Source: Pseudomonas xionganensis (GTDB taxonomy: Bacteria; Pseudomonadota; Gammaproteobacteria; Pseudomonadales; Pseudomonadaceae). From it: 64,000 nt of DNA. Where the stretch lies: NCBI RefSeq assembly GCF_009763245.1, contig NZ_WKJZ01000001.1, positions 1,516,180 through 1,580,179 on the forward strand, given 5' to 3'. Both the position numbers and the translations under genes were made by a program. This document shows positions 46,612-56,456 of the stretch, piece after piece. The notes under the pieces are model-generated. The model saw only the letters and a list, made by a program, of their open reading frames with translations. It did no database searches and had not been told where the DNA came from. Numbering within the stretch: the stretch's first letter is position 1; every line of letters begins with the position of its first letter.

Positions 46612-47640
46612 ATGAAGATGGTGAAATCCACCCTGGCAGTACTGACCACCGCTGCAGTTCTCGGTGTCAGTGGTTTTGCACAAGCGGGCGCAACCCTCGA
46701 CGCGGTGCAGAAAAAAGGTTTCGTGCAATGCGGTATCAGTGATGGTCTGCCTGGCTTCTCCTATGCGGACGAGAAGGGCAACTATTTCGGTCTGGACGTG
46801 GATGTGTGCCGCGCTGTGGCCGCCGCCCTGTTCGGCGACGCGACCAAGGTCAAGTACAGTCCGCTGACCGCCAAGGAGCGCTTCACCGCGCTGCAGTCCG
46901 GCGAGGTCGATATCCTCTCCCGTAACACCACCTGGACCAGCTCCCGTGACGCGGCGCTCGGCCTGAACTTTACCGGTGTCAACTACTACGATGGCCAGGG
47001 CTTCCTGGTGAACAAGAAGCTGGGTGTCGCCAGCGCCAAGGAACTGGACGGCGCCACCGTGTGCATCCAGGCCGGTACCACCACCGAGCTGAACCTCTCC
47101 GACTACTTCCGTGCCAACGGCATGAAGTACACCCCCATCACCTACGATACCTCCGACGAGAGCGCCAAGTCGGTGGAAGCCGGCCGTTGCGACGTGCTGA
47201 CCTCCGACCAGTCGCAGCTGTACGCGCAGCGCATCAAGCTGGCCAACCCGGATCAGTACGTGGTGCTGCCGGAAGTGATCTCCAAGGAGCCCCTGGGCCC
47301 AGTGGTACGCCAGGGTGATGACGAGTGGTTCAACATCGTGCGCTGGTCGCTGTTTGCCATGGTCAACGCCGAAGAGCTGGGCGTGACCTCGGAAAACGTT
47401 GAAGCAACTGCCAAAGACACCAAGAACCCGGACGTCGCCCGCCTGCTGGGGACTGAAGGTGAGTTCGGCAAGGATCTGAAACTGCCCAAAGACTGGGCCG
47501 TGCAGATCGTCAAGCAAGTGGGTAACTACGGTGAGTCCTTCGATCGCAATGTCGGTGCCGGCAGCGAACTGAAGATTGAGCGTGGCCTCAATGCCCTGTG
47601 GAACAACGGTGGTCTGCAGTACGCGCCGCCTGTGCGCTGA
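46612..47640 (+). CDS. aapJ: general L-amino-acid ABC transporter, binding protein AapJ
   Basis: Periplasmic family 3 binding protein of 342 residues, the length usual for AapJ, with a signal peptide ending near AQA-GAT and the segments VQCGISDGLPGFSY and DVDVCRAVAAALFG. It binds acidic and other polar L-amino acids. The ATG at 46612 has TGGAGG six bases upstream; the frame upstream to 46501 is leader. The aapQ, aapM and aapP genes follow. Confidence 0.92.
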   Translation: MKMVKSTLAVLTTAAVLGVSGFAQAGATLDAVQKKGFVQCGISDGLPGFSYADEKGNYFGLDVDVCRAVAAALFGDATKVKYSPLTAKERFTALQSGEVDILSRNTTWTSSRDAALGLNFTGVNYYDGQGFLVNKKLGVASAKELDGATVCIQAGTTTELNLSDYFRANGMKYTPITYDTSDESAKSVEAGRCDVLTSDQSQLYAQRIKLANPDQYVVLPEVISKEPLGPVVRQGDDEWFNIVRWSLFAMVNAEELGVTSENVEATAKDTKNPDVARLLGTEGEFGKDLKLPKDWAVQIVKQVGNYGESFDRNVGAGSELKIERGLNALWNNGGLQYAPPVR

Positions 47641-47646
47641 CCCTTG

Positions 47647-47673
47647 CAACGGGGTGCCTTGGGCACCCCGTTG
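47647..47673 (+). terminator. intra-operonic hairpin between aapJ and aapQ
   Basis: CAACGGGGTGCC at 47647-47658 pairs with GGCACCCCGTTG at 47662-47673 around TTG. There is no T-tract; such a hairpin would stabilise the aapJ part of the message or attenuate read-through, giving excess binding protein. Confidence 0.55.
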
Positions 47674-47737
47674 TCGTTCCTGATCAGATGAACATCGCCC
47701 CCGCGCCAGCGGGCGCGATGCTTCAAAGAGGGCTGTT

Positions 47738-48922
47738 ATGCAAACTAGTGCTAATGTCCCGCGTCCCCGGGGTTCGGTCTGGACCGATCCCCAGGTGCGC
47801 GCGTGGGTCTTTCAGATTATTGCCGTTATCGCCGTCGTGGCGCTCGGCTGGTATCTCTTCGACAACACCCAGACCAACCTGGAAAAACGCGGCATCGTTT
47901 CCGGCTTCGGCTTTCTCGGCAACAGTGCAGGCTTCGGTATTGCCCAGCACCTGATCGAGTACACGGAAAGCGATACCTATGGCCGGGTGTTCCTGGTGGG
48001 GTTGCTCAACACCTTGCTGGTGTCCTTTATCGGCATCGTCCTGGCCTCCATTCTCGGCTTTATCCTCGGGGTGGCGCGGCTGTCGCCTAACTGGCTGATC
48101 AGCAAGATGGCCACGGTCTACATCGAGACCTTCCGCAATATCCCGCCGTTGCTGCAGATTCTGTTCTGGTACTTCGCGGTGTTCCTGACCCTGCCGGGAC
48201 CACGGGACAGCCTGGGCATCAACGACACCTTCTTCCTCAATAGTCGCGGCCTGTATATGCCGTCGCCGGGGCCGTCGGAGAACTTCTGGCCCTTTGCCCT
48301 GGTGCTGCTGGCAACCATTGCCGCCATCGTCGTCATGGGCCGCTGGGCCAAGGCGCGGCGTGAAGCCACCGGTCAGGTGTTCCATGCCTTCTGGGCGTCG
48401 CTGGCCATGATCATCCTGATCCCCGGATTGGCCGTACTGATTGGCGGCAACCCGCTGGTGTGGAGCGTACCGGAGCTTTCCGGCTTCAACTTCCGTGGCG
48501 GCTGGGTGCTGATCCCCGAGTTGATGGCCCTGACCCTGGCCCTGACCATCTACACCGCCGCCTTTATCGCCGAGAACGTGCGCTCCGGGATCATGGCGGT
48601 CAGCCACGGGCAGACCGAAGCGGCACGCTCCCTGGGCCTGCGGCCGGGCAACACGCTGCGTCTGGTGATCATTCCCCAGGCCCTGCGGGTGATCATTCCG
48701 CCGCTGACCAGTCAGTACCTCAACCTGGCGAAGAACTCCTCCCTGGCGGCCGGTATCGGCTACCCGGACATGGTCTCGCTGTTTGCCGGTACGGTGCTCA
48801 ATCAGACCGGCCAGGCCATCGAGGTGATCGCCATCACCATGAGCGTGTACCTGGCCATCAGTATCAGCATTTCCCTGCTGATGAACTGGTACAACAAGCG
48901 CATTGCGCTGATCGAGCGGTAA
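47738..48922 (+). CDS. aapQ: general L-amino-acid ABC transporter permease AapQ
   Basis: Inner-membrane permease of 394 residues, longer than HisQ-type permeases as is normal for AapQ, with a long N-terminal region, about eight helices and the EAA loop TEAARSLGLRPGNTLRLVIIPQ-like segment. GAGGG precedes the ATG at 47738. It pairs with AapM. Confidence 0.92.
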   Translation: MQTSANVPRPRGSVWTDPQVRAWVFQIIAVIAVVALGWYLFDNTQTNLEKRGIVSGFGFLGNSAGFGIAQHLIEYTESDTYGRVFLVGLLNTLLVSFIGIVLASILGFILGVARLSPNWLISKMATVYIETFRNIPPLLQILFWYFAVFLTLPGPRDSLGINDTFFLNSRGLYMPSPGPSENFWPFALVLLATIAAIVVMGRWAKARREATGQVFHAFWASLAMIILIPGLAVLIGGNPLVWSVPELSGFNFRGGWVLIPELMALTLALTIYTAAFIAENVRSGIMAVSHGQTEAARSLGLRPGNTLRLVIIPQALRVIIPPLTSQYLNLAKNSSLAAGIGYPDMVSLFAGTVLNQTGQAIEVIAITMSVYLAISISISLLMNWYNKRIALIER

Positions 48923-48932
48923 GGAGCAGCCC

Positions 48933-50030
48933 ATGCAGACCCATAGTTTCAAACCCGATCTGCCGCCACCGGTGCTCAGTGTCGGTGTCCTGGGTTGGCT
49001 GCGTGCCAACCTGTTCTCCAACTGGTTCAACACCCTGTTGACCTTCTTTGCCATCTACCTGATCTGGCTGATTGTGCCGCCGATCATCCAGTGGGCCTTT
49101 ATCAATGCCGACTGGACCGGCACCACCCGCGCCGACTGCACCAGCGGCGGCGCCTGCTGGGTGTTTGTGCAGCAGCGCCTGGGCCAGTTCATGTATGGCT
49201 TCTATCCCACCGAGTTGCGCTGGCGGGTGGATGCCACCCTGTGGCTGGCGATTATCGGCGCGGCGCCGCTGTTTGTGCCGCAGATGCCGCGCAAGGCACT
49301 GTATGGCCTGGGCTTTCTGCTGGTTTACCCCGTGCTGGCCTACTGGCTGCTGCATGGCGGTCTGTTCGGCCTGTCGGTGGTCTCCACCAGCCAGTGGGGC
49401 GGCTTGCTGCTGACCCTGGTGATTGCTGCTGTGGGTATTTCCGGCGCCTTGCCTCTGGGCATTCTGCTGGCCCTGGGACGGCGTTCGAACATGCCGGCGA
49501 TTCGGGTCATCTGCGTGACCTTTATCGAGTTTTGGCGCGGCGTGCCGCTGATCACCGTGCTGTTTATGTCCTCGGTGATGCTGCCGCTGTTCCTGCCCGA
49601 AGGCATGCACTTCGACAAGCTGATGCGCGCCCTGCTCGGGGTCATCCTGTTCCAGTCGGCCTATATCGCCGAGGTGGTGCGCGGTGGCCTGCAGGCCATT
49701 CCCAAGGGGCAGTACGAAGCGGCTGCGGCCATGGGCCTGGGCTACTGGCGGATGATGGGCCTGGTGATCCTGCCGCAGGCGCTCAAGCTGGTGATCCCCG
49801 GCATCGTCAATACCTTTATTGCGCTGTTCAAGGACACCAGCCTGGTGATCATCATCGGCCTGTTCGACCTGCTCAACAGCATCAAGCAAGCGACCACCGA
49901 CCCGGCCTGGCTTGGCATGGCCACCGAAGGCTATGTGTTCGCCGCCCTGGTGTTCTGGATTTTCTGTTTTGGTATGTCCCGCTACTCCATGCATTTGGAG
50001 AGGAAGCTGGACACCGGCCATAAGCGTTAG
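48933..50030 (+). CDS. aapM: general L-amino-acid ABC transporter permease AapM
   Basis: Second inner-membrane permease, 365 residues, with N-terminal helices and an EAA loop [21 protein letters not shown]. It starts 10 bases after aapQ, preceded by AAGGAG, and is followed by aapP after 11 bases. Confidence 0.92.
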   Translation: MQTHSFKPDLPPPVLSVGVLGWLRANLFSNWFNTLLTFFAIYLIWLIVPPIIQWAFINADWTGTTRADCTSGGACWVFVQQRLGQFMYGFYPTELRWRVDATLWLAIIGAAPLFVPQMPRKALYGLGFLLVYPVLAYWLLHGGLFGLSVVSTSQWGGLLLTLVIAAVGISGALPLGILLALGRRSNMPAIRVICVTFIEFWRGVPLITVLFMSSVMLPLFLPEGMHFDKLMRALLGVILFQSAYIAEVVRGGLQAIPKGQYEAAAAMGLGYWRMMGLVILPQALKLVIPGIVNTFIALFKDTSLVIIIGLFDLLNSIKQATTDPAWLGMATEGYVFAALVFWIFCFGMSRYSMHLERKLDTGHKR

Positions 50031-50041
50031 GAGTTTTTTCC

Positions 50042-50803
50042 ATGTCTGAAGCAAACAAGCAACCCAGCGCCGAGCCGATGATCCTGATGCAGGGCGTGCA
50101 CAAGTGGTACGGCCAGTTCCATGTGCTCAAGGACATCAACCTGAGCGTGCAGGCCGGCGAGCGCATCGTGCTCTGCGGTCCGTCCGGCTCGGGCAAGTCC
50201 ACCGCCATCCGCTGCCTCAACCGTCTGGAAGAGCACCAGCAGGGGCGCATCGTGGTCGATGGCACCGAGCTGACCCAGGACCTCAAGCACATCGAAGCGG
50301 TGCGCCGCGAGGTAGGCATGGTGTTCCAGCACTTCAACCTGTTCCCGCACCTGACCGTGCTGCAGAACTGCACCCTGGCGCCGATGTGGGTGCGCAAGAT
50401 GCCCAAACGTCAGGCCGAGGAAATTGCCATGCACTTTCTTGAGCGCGTGCGCATTCCGGAGCAGGCCGGCAAGTACCCGGGGCAGCTCTCCGGCGGTCAG
50501 CAGCAGCGGGTGGCGATCGCCCGGGCGCTGTGCATGAAGCCGAAGATCATGTTGTTCGACGAGCCGACCTCGGCCCTCGATCCGGAAATGGTCAAGGAAG
50601 TACTGGACACCATGGTCAGCCTGGCCGAAGACGGTATGACCATGCTCTGCGTGACCCACGAGATGGGCTTTGCCCGTACCGTGGCGAACCGGGTGATCTT
50701 CCTCGACAAGGGCGAGATCGTCGAACAGGCCGACCCGGATACCTTCTTTACCAACCCGCAGAACGAGCGCACCCAGCTGTTCCTCAGTCAGATCCTGCAC
50801 TGA
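50042..50803 (+). CDS. aapP: general L-amino-acid ABC transporter ATP-binding protein AapP
   Basis: The 253-residue product has Walker [10 protein letters not shown], signature [14 protein letters not shown] and Walker [14 protein letters not shown]. It energises the AapQM permeases. GGAG lies upstream of the ATG. A strong terminator follows 20 bases after the stop. Confidence 0.95.
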   Translation: MSEANKQPSAEPMILMQGVHKWYGQFHVLKDINLSVQAGERIVLCGPSGSGKSTAIRCLNRLEEHQQGRIVVDGTELTQDLKHIEAVRREVGMVFQHFNLFPHLTVLQNCTLAPMWVRKMPKRQAEEIAMHFLERVRIPEQAGKYPGQLSGGQQQRVAIARALCMKPKIMLFDEPTSALDPEMVKEVLDTMVSLAEDGMTMLCVTHEMGFARTVANRVIFLDKGEIVEQADPDTFFTNPQNERTQLFLSQILH

Positions 50804-50822
50804 GACGGTCGCGCCGACGAGA

Positions 50823-50847
50823 AGGGAGCCTGCGGGCTCCCTTTTTT
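50823..50847 (+). terminator. rho-independent terminator of the aap operon
   Basis: AGGGAGCC (50823-50830), loop TGCG, GGCTCCCT (50835-50842), then a T-tract to 50847. The stop codon of the convergent AraC-type gene lies in the T-tract (50846-50848). Confidence 0.85.
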
Positions 50848-51814
50848 ATTCTGGGAGGCGGCTTTCTGGCGCGCCTCGCAGCACTTTGCGAAAGGCCCCG
50901 GGTGTTTCGCCGCAGAGCTGCTTGAACACTTTGGCAAAGGTGGCGCGGTCGGCGTAGCCGACCTGGGTCGCGATCTGTTCCAGGGACGCGCTGTGCTGCG
51001 ACAGTGCCCGTTGCGCTTGTGTGATGCGCAGGCGCTGCAGGTAATCGTGGGGCGTCAGTCCGGTGTTTTCCTTGAACCGGCGCAACAGGGTGCGCGGTGA
51101 GCAGTGGGCCTGCTGGGCCAGGCGGGCGAGGTCGATGGCTTCGCCGTGATGGGCCTGCAACCACTGCAGCAGCGGCGCCAGAGGGCTGTCGCGCCTGATC
51201 TCCGGCAATAACGGGGCAAAGCGAGACTGCTGGCCGCGCTGGCTGTCGAACACCAGGGCATTGGCCACCTGGCGCGCCAGCTCGTTATCGGCATGCTGGC
51301 CGATCAGGTGCAGGCACAGGTCGAGCCCGGCATGGGCGCCGCCGGAACTGAGCAGGTGACCGTCCTCGCACAGCAGTTGTTCGATCTGCAGCTCGACCTG
51401 GGGAAAACGCTGGCGGAACTGCCGGGCCAGGGCCCAATGAGTCGTGGCGCGGCGTCCGTCGAGCAGGCCGCTGGCGGCCAGCAGAAAGGCACTGCTGCAC
51501 AGGCTGGCCAGCTGTTGTGCTGGTGGCCTTTGCGCCAGCCAGGGCAGCAGAGCGGCATTGTGCGCAAGATTGCGCTCGATGGCGCTGCCGGTGGCGGGCA
51601 GCAGAATCAGGTCAGCCTGTTCCGCCAGGCGCAGGTCGCCATCGACCGCGATACGGGCAAAGTCCAGCTCCACTGCCTGGCCATCCAGGCTGACACGCTG
51701 CAGCTGGAACAGCGGCCGGGCGGCCAGCTGATTGGCCAGGTTAAAGGCGTCCATAGCCATGCTCAGGCTGGAGCAGACGGTTTGCGGGCAGATATACAGG
51801 GCGATCTTGAGCAT
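50846..51814 (-). CDS. GlxA-type AraC-family regulator with PfpI/DJ-1 domain
   Basis: The 322-residue product joins an N-terminal DJ-1/PfpI-like domain (about 1-190; SLCSSAFLLAASGLLDG around the nucleophile-elbow position) to a C-terminal AraC double helix-turn-helix (QQAHCSPRTLLRRFKENTG; QVGYADRATFAKVFKQ). GlxA-type members in pseudomonads often respond to amino acids or quaternary amines (ArgR, GbdR, CdhR); here no target is obvious. An inverted repeat (GACA-N6-TGTC, 51850-51863) lies in its upstream region. Confidence 0.86.
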   Translation of the reverse strand: MLKIALYICPQTVCSSLSMAMDAFNLANQLAARPLFQLQRVSLDGQAVELDFARIAVDGDLRLAEQADLILLPATGSAIERNLAHNAALLPWLAQRPPAQQLASLCSSAFLLAASGLLDGRRATTHWALARQFRQRFPQVELQIEQLLCEDGHLLSSGGAHAGLDLCLHLIGQHADNELARQVANALVFDSQRGQQSRFAPLLPEIRRDSPLAPLLQWLQAHHGEAIDLARLAQQAHCSPRTLLRRFKENTGLTPHDYLQRLRITQAQRALSQHSASLEQIATQVGYADRATFAKVFKQLCGETPGAFRKVLRGAPESRLPE

Positions 51815-51935
51815 AGGTGACCGGCGTTATGCAGGGTTTGGCGATTATTGACACAAAATTGTCTTTACCGCCAATCGCGCTTTGCCTCCCTCGGGGCAAT
51901 ACTGCAGGCAGTCCCTTATTCGGAGTCTTGATCCC

Positions 51936-52406
51936 ATGTCCCAGGCCAATGTCGAACTGATCACCCGTTTCTACCAGGCGTTCCAGCAGCGCGATGCCGA
52001 AACCATGGCCGCCTGTTATGCCGAGGATGTGCAGTTCAGCGACCCGGTATTTACCGATTTGCGCGGGGCGGATGCCGACGATATGTGGCGCATGCTCTGT
52101 GCCAAGGCCCAGGATTTCTCCCTGACCTTCGATGGCGTGACGGCGGACGAACACAGTGGCCAGGCGCATTGGGTGGCCAGCTACACCTTTAGCCAGACCG
52201 GTAACCGGGTGGTGAATCGGATCGATGCCCGCTTTCGTTTTCGTGATGGCAAGATCAGCGAGCACCGCGACCAGTTCGACCTGTGGGGCTGGGCAGCCCA
52301 GGCCCTGGGGCTCAAGGGCCGTTTGCTGGGCTGGGCGCCCTTTGTGCAGAACGCCATTCGCCAGCAGGCGGGCAAGGGCCTGGCGGCCTTCCAGAAGAAT
52401 CGTTAA
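51936..52406 (+). CDS. SnoaL/NTF2-like protein
   Basis: The 156-residue product has the SnoaL-like pattern: ITRFYQAFQQRDAETMAACYAEDVQFSDPVF at its N-terminus, shown in part here, and a long central sheet. Function unknown. The ATG at 51936 is used, preceded by GGAG; the frame from 51882 is upstream sequence. It is divergent from the GlxA-type gene and could be its target. Confidence 0.78.
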   Translation: MSQANVELITRFYQAFQQRDAETMAACYAEDVQFSDPVFTDLRGADADDMWRMLCAKAQDFSLTFDGVTADEHSGQAHWVASYTFSQTGNRVVNRIDARFRFRDGKISEHRDQFDLWGWAAQALGLKGRLLGWAPFVQNAIRQQAGKGLAAFQKNR

Positions 52407-52458
52407 GGGCGCCTCTGTTAAGCTCGGCGGCCGTGTTGACTGTCTGCTGATTTAACCG

Positions 52459-52779
52459 ATGCCAGATGTAAGCCCTGTCGAGATGCCTGCTGCCGCCAAA
52501 CCCTGGTTTGTCTACCTGGTGCGGGCCGCCAATGGCGCGCTGTACTGCGGTATCAGCGATGACCCGCACAAACGCTTTGCCAAGCACCAGAGCGGCAAGG
52601 GTGCGCGCTTTTTCCATTCCAGCCCGGCTCAGGCCCTGGTCTATATCGAAGCCTGCGCCGGCAAGGGCGAGGCTTTGCGCCGCGAGCGGGCGATCAAGGC
52701 CCTGGGCAAGGCGGCCAAGGAAAGCCTGGTCGCGGCCAGCCCTGTTATCGCTGCGGCTGATAACGTGCCATCAGCATAG
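52459..52779 (+). CDS. GIY-YIG nuclease-superfamily protein
   Basis: The 106-residue product has the GIY-YIG core in [20 protein letters not shown], here with VYL and YCG as the two motif halves, followed by [13 protein letters not shown] and a conserved Glu in [11 protein letters not shown], matching the YhbQ-like group. It starts 52 bases after the SnoaL-like gene on the same strand. The ATG at 52459 or the internal ATG at 52483 could be the start. Confidence 0.85.
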   Translation: MPDVSPVEMPAAAKPWFVYLVRAANGALYCGISDDPHKRFAKHQSGKGARFFHSSPAQALVYIEACAGKGEALRRERAIKALGKAAKESLVAASPVIAAADNVPSA

Positions 52780-52845
52780 GCGGGTAGGCCCCGGCGCTGG
52801 GCAGGGTTAAGCTGATTGCCTTATCTGACTGCTGCGGAGCCTGTT

Positions 52846-53781
52846 ATGCACGAGTTGATCCTGCACCATTACCCGACCTCGCCCTTCGCCGAGAAGGCGC
52901 GCCTGATGCTCGGCTTCAAGCAGCTGTCCTGGCGCTCGGTAATGATCCCGCCGGTGATGCCCAAGCCGGACCTGACCGCCCTCACCGGTGGCTACCGCAA
53001 GACCCCGGTGCTGCAGGTGGGCGCCGATATCTATTGCGACACCGCGCTGATCGCCCGCCGCCTGGAAGCGGAAAAGAGCACTCCGGCACTGTTTCCCGAA
53101 GGCCAGGAGTTCAATGTCGCCTGCTTTGCCCAATGGGCCGACTCCCAGGTCTTTCTGCACGCGGTAAGCCTGGTGTTTCAGCCAGCCTCCATTGCCGCCC
53201 GTTTTGGCAAGCTGCCGCCGGAATTTCTCAAGGCCTTTATCGCCGACCGCGCCAAGTTGTTCGACGGCGGCCTGGCCACCCGTCTGCCGCTGGAGCAGGC
53301 CCAGCATCAGTGGCCGGTGTTGATGGGCCGTCTTGAGCAGCAGTTGCAGCGCGAGCAGGGCGATTTCCTCTTCGGCGAACCGTCTCTTGCCGATATCGCC
53401 ATGGCTCACCCGCTGTGGTTCCTGCGCAGCAGCCCGGTGACCGCGCCCCTGGTGGATGATTACCCAGCGGTGGCCACCTGGCTTAACCGCGTGCTGGATT
53501 TCGGCCATGGCTCCAGCAGCGAGCTGAGCGGCGAAGAGGCCGTGGCCATTGCCTTTGAGGCCACCCCGGCGGCCTTGCCGGATGAGGCCTTTAGCGACCC
53601 CAATGGCTTTGTCGCGGGTCAGCGGGTGAGCATCGCGGCCATCGACTATGGCGTCGATGGGGTGGAGGGTGAGCTGCTTTATGCCGGGCGTGAAGAGCTG
53701 ATCCTGCGCCGTGAAGACCCTCGCGCCGGTACGGTGCATGTACACTTTCCGCGTATGGGCTTTGCCATCAAGGCGTTGTAA
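52846..53781 (+). CDS. glutathione S-transferase-family protein
   Basis: The 311-residue product has a thioredoxin-like GST N-terminal domain (ELILHHYPTSPFAEKARLML; GGYRKTPVLQ; ALIARRLEAE) and an all-helical C-terminal domain, with about 90 extra residues at the end that are not usual in small GSTs. The substrate is not predictable. The ATG at 52846 has GGAG upstream. A short GIY-YIG gene precedes it on the same strand. Confidence 0.82.
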   Translation: MHELILHHYPTSPFAEKARLMLGFKQLSWRSVMIPPVMPKPDLTALTGGYRKTPVLQVGADIYCDTALIARRLEAEKSTPALFPEGQEFNVACFAQWADSQVFLHAVSLVFQPASIAARFGKLPPEFLKAFIADRAKLFDGGLATRLPLEQAQHQWPVLMGRLEQQLQREQGDFLFGEPSLADIAMAHPLWFLRSSPVTAPLVDDYPAVATWLNRVLDFGHGSSSELSGEEAVAIAFEATPAALPDEAFSDPNGFVAGQRVSIAAIDYGVDGVEGELLYAGREELILRREDPRAGTVHVHFPRMGFAIKAL

Positions 53782-53845
53782 GGGGCTGAAGCCGCTATGT
53801 GCTCAGTACGGCAGGCTTAGGCCTGCCATGCAGAGGCGGCTATAG

Positions 53846-53907
53846 GTAGGGGGCGCTGTGCGCACCACGTTTGGCAGCGCAATAGCGGTGCGCACGGCGC
53901 ACCCTAC
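53846..53907. repeat. GTAGGGTGCGC-type palindromic repeat, copy 5
   Basis: Left arm GTAGGGGGCGCTGTGCGCACC, right arm GGTGCGCACGGCGCACCCTAC. It lies between the convergent GST and PPK2 genes. Confidence 0.72.
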
Positions 53908-53970
53908 AGAACCAGTCCATCTTAAGTTCAGTGGAGCTGAGCGAACGCAACAGGCTATTGGGGCATAGCC

Positions 53971-54789
53971 TTAATCGGACCGCAGATCGTCCAGGCTGAA
54001 GGGTGCCGGGTTATCCGGCCAGTCCAGCTGCAGGCGTTCCAACTCCCGGGCCAGCAGGCTGGCCACCAGCCAGTCGCGCATCCAGCGGTGTTCCGCCGGG
54101 ATCACATACCAGGGCGCTGCCGGAGTATGGGTGGCGCTGAGCTGTTCGGCCCAGCGCTGCTGGCGCAGGTCATACTCACGGTAGCTGTGCAGGTCGCTGG
54201 CATGCAGCTTCCAGCGCTTGTGGGGTTTCTCCAGACGCTCGCACAGGCGTTGATACTGCTCAGCTTTGGAAATATGCAAAAAGCACTTCAAGGGCTGCAG
54301 GTGCTGCTGCGGCCACTGGCTTTCCAGGCCGATAATCGCCTGTTGCCGCGCCGGCAGGTCGGCGTCGCTGCACAGGCCATCCAGGGGGTCGCTGATCAGC
54401 CCTTCGTAATAGCTGCGGTTGAATACCCCAAGCAGACCGGGGCCGGGCAGACGGCGCTGGTAGCGCCAGAGAAAATCATGGCGCTGCTCGCAGGCGTCGG
54501 GCCGGGCAAAGCTGTGCAGGCGCAAGCCCTGCGGGTCAATGGCGTTGAGCACGCGGCGGATCACCCCATCCTTGCCCGAGCAGTCGGTGCCTTGCAGGAT
54601 CAGCAGCAGCGCATCGCGCCGGTTGGCCCAGAGCATGCGCTGCTGGCGATTGAGCCAGGGCCGCAGTTCGGCCAGCGCCTGCTGAGCCGCGCATTTGTCC
54701 AGGCCGAAATCCCGCGCCGGATCTTGCCCGAAGGGTGCCGTCGGGTTGCATCGGCAGGAATCAAGCAGGTCGTCCGGCAGTCGACTCAT
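53971..54789 (-). CDS. polyphosphate kinase 2 family protein
   Basis: The 272-residue product has the PPK2 Walker A as LQGTDCSGKDG, the FNRSYYE segment (Walker B/lid region of the family, usually FDRSWY or FNRSHYE) and the KCFLHISKAEQ and KRWKLHASD motifs. It transfers phosphate between polyphosphate and nucleotides; the class cannot be fixed by eye. The ATG at 54789 has no visible ribosome-binding site, and a 165-base repeat element begins only nine bases upstream, so the promoter has probably been replaced or the start is further in. Confidence 0.85.
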   Translation of the reverse strand: MSRLPDDLLDSCRCNPTAPFGQDPARDFGLDKCAAQQALAELRPWLNRQQRMLWANRRDALLLILQGTDCSGKDGVIRRVLNAIDPQGLRLHSFARPDACEQRHDFLWRYQRRLPGPGLLGVFNRSYYEGLISDPLDGLCSDADLPARQQAIIGLESQWPQQHLQPLKCFLHISKAEQYQRLCERLEKPHKRWKLHASDLHSYREYDLRQQRWAEQLSATHTPAAPWYVIPAEHRWMRDWLVASLLARELERLQLDWPDNPAPFSLDDLRSD

Positions 54790-54797
54790 GGCTGTGG

Positions 54798-54962
54798 CAG
54801 GTCGTTTAAAAACGTAGGCGAGGCAGCCGAGGCAAGGCGCTACGTAGTAACAGCCTCCGGCTGGTCAAAGCGGCGAAAAAGCGGCGTTTACTGGTGTAAA
54901 TGAGCATTTTGAGCCTGTTTTTAACGCCGAATCGGCAACGTAGGTAGTTTTTCAGCGGCCTG
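54798..54962. mobile_element. 165-base inverted-repeat element between PPK2 and ndpA
   Basis: The ends are imperfect inverted repeats: CAGGTCGTTTAAAAAC at 54798-54813 and GTTTTTCAGCGGCCTG at 54947-54962. The interior has no ORF. I recognise the sequence type as one repeated in Pseudomonas genomes (from memory). It ends exactly at the ndpA stop codon (54963-54965) and starts nine bases from the PPK2 start. Confidence 0.6.
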
Positions 54963-55970
54963 TTAGCCCTTGCGCCGCTTGAGCTGATCGGTGAGCTGGG
55001 TGGGCAGATTGCGAATCACCAGGGTGTCGCTGCTTTCGTCGTACTCGATCTTCGAGCCGAGCAGATGCGCCTCGAAGCTGATCGACAGGCCTTCGGCGCG
55101 GCCGGTAAAGCGCTGGAACTGACTCAAGGTGCGTTTGTCCGCCGGAAACTCCGGGGCCATGCCGTAATCCTTGTTGCGGATATGTTCATAAAAGGCGCGG
55201 GGGCGGTCCTCATCGATCAGTCCGGACAGCTCGTCGAGGGTGATGGGCTCGCCTTGCTTGGCCTGGCTGGCGGCATAGCTGACCAGGGTCTTGGTCTTCT
55301 CGCGGGCCTGTTCCTCCGGTAGATCCTCGCTTTCCACGAAGTCGCTGAAGGCCTTGAGCAGGGTGCGGGTTTCCCCCGGGCCATCGACCCCTTCCTGGCA
55401 ACCGATAAAGTCGCGGAAGTACTCCGAAACCTTCTTGCCGTTCTTGCCCTTGATAAAGGAGATGTACTGCTTGGAGTGGGGGTTGTTGCGCCATTCGCTG
55501 ATATTGATCCGCGCCGCCAGGTGCAGCTGGGCCAGATCCAGGTGCTTGGCCGGAGTCACGTCCAGCGCCTCGTTGACCGCCACCCCTTCGCTGTGATGCA
55601 GCAGGGCAATGGCCAGGTAATCGGTCATGCCCTGCTGGTAATGGGCGAACAGCACATGGCCGCCGGTGGACAGGTTGGATTCCTCCATCAGCTTCTGCAG
55701 CTGCTCGACGGCCTGGCGGCTGAATGCGGTGAAGTCCTGCTCGCCGTCCAGGTAGCGCTTGAGCCAGCCGCTGAACGGATAAGCCCCGGATTCTTCATGG
55801 AACAGGCCCCAGGCCTTGCCCTGTTTGGCGTTATAGCTTTCGTTGAGATCGGCGAGCATGTTCTCGATGGCCTGGGAACTGGCCAGTTCGGTGTCCCGGG
55901 CATGCAGCACGGCGGGGCTGCCATCGGGTTTCTTGTCGATCAGGTGGACGATGCAGTGGCGGATCGGCAT
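54963..55970 (-). CDS. nucleoid-associated protein NdpA (YejK)
   Basis: The 335-residue product matches the YejK/NdpA family ([16 protein letters not shown] at the N-terminus; [12 protein letters not shown] near the middle). Members associate with the nucleoid; the precise function is unclear. The ATG at 55970 gives the family N-terminus; the longer frame from 56027 would overlap mgsA. It starts one base after the mgsA stop codon, so the two are coupled. Confidence 0.88.
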   Translation of the reverse strand: MPIRHCIVHLIDKKPDGSPAVLHARDTELASSQAIENMLADLNESYNAKQGKAWGLFHEESGAYPFSGWLKRYLDGEQDFTAFSRQAVEQLQKLMEESNLSTGGHVLFAHYQQGMTDYLAIALLHHSEGVAVNEALDVTPAKHLDLAQLHLAARINISEWRNNPHSKQYISFIKGKNGKKVSEYFRDFIGCQEGVDGPGETRTLLKAFSDFVESEDLPEEQAREKTKTLVSYAASQAKQGEPITLDELSGLIDEDRPRAFYEHIRNKDYGMAPEFPADKRTLSQFQRFTGRAEGLSISFEAHLLGSKIEYDESSDTLVIRNLPTQLTDQLKRRKG

Positions 55971-55971
55971 A

Positions 55972-56427
55972 TCAGGTGCGGCCTTTGAGGTAATCGCTGT
56001 AATCGGGGACGCGGCGCTCAAGCGCAACGTCCAGCAGGGAGGAGCTGAACATCATGTCGGCGCTGGCTTCGTTGCAGGCCACCGGAATATTCCACAGCGC
56101 GGCGATGCGCAGCAGGGCCTTGACGTCGGGGTCATGGGGCTGGGCGCAGAGCGGATCCCAGAAAAACACAAGCAGGTCGATACGGCCCTCGGCAATGCCG
56201 GCACCAATCTGCTGGTCACCGCCCAGTGGGCCGGACATCAGGCACTCTACCGGCAGTTTCAGGTGCTCGGCGAGCAGGCGCCCGGTGGTGCCGGTGGCGC
56301 ACAGGCGATGCTGGCTGAGCTGCGCACGGTGGCGCTGGGCCCAGGCCAGCAGCTCGTCTTTCATATGGTCGTGGGCGACCATGGCAATGGTCTTCTGGGC
56401 CGGCAGGTGCTTGCGCTGGAACTGCAT
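55972..56427 (-). CDS. mgsA: methylglyoxal synthase
   Basis: Converts dihydroxyacetone phosphate to methylglyoxal and phosphate, a phosphate-recovering bypass of lower glycolysis. The 151-residue product has the family segments [31 protein letters not shown] and FFWDPL, and is the usual length. It sits next to ndpA with one base between them. Confidence 0.95.
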   Translation of the reverse strand: MQFQRKHLPAQKTIAMVAHDHMKDELLAWAQRHRAQLSQHRLCATGTTGRLLAEHLKLPVECLMSGPLGGDQQIGAGIAEGRIDLLVFFWDPLCAQPHDPDVKALLRIAALWNIPVACNEASADMMFSSSLLDVALERRVPDYSDYLKGRT

Positions 56428-56456
56428 GCTGGGGACTCCTGTTCAGGCTGCGCAGT

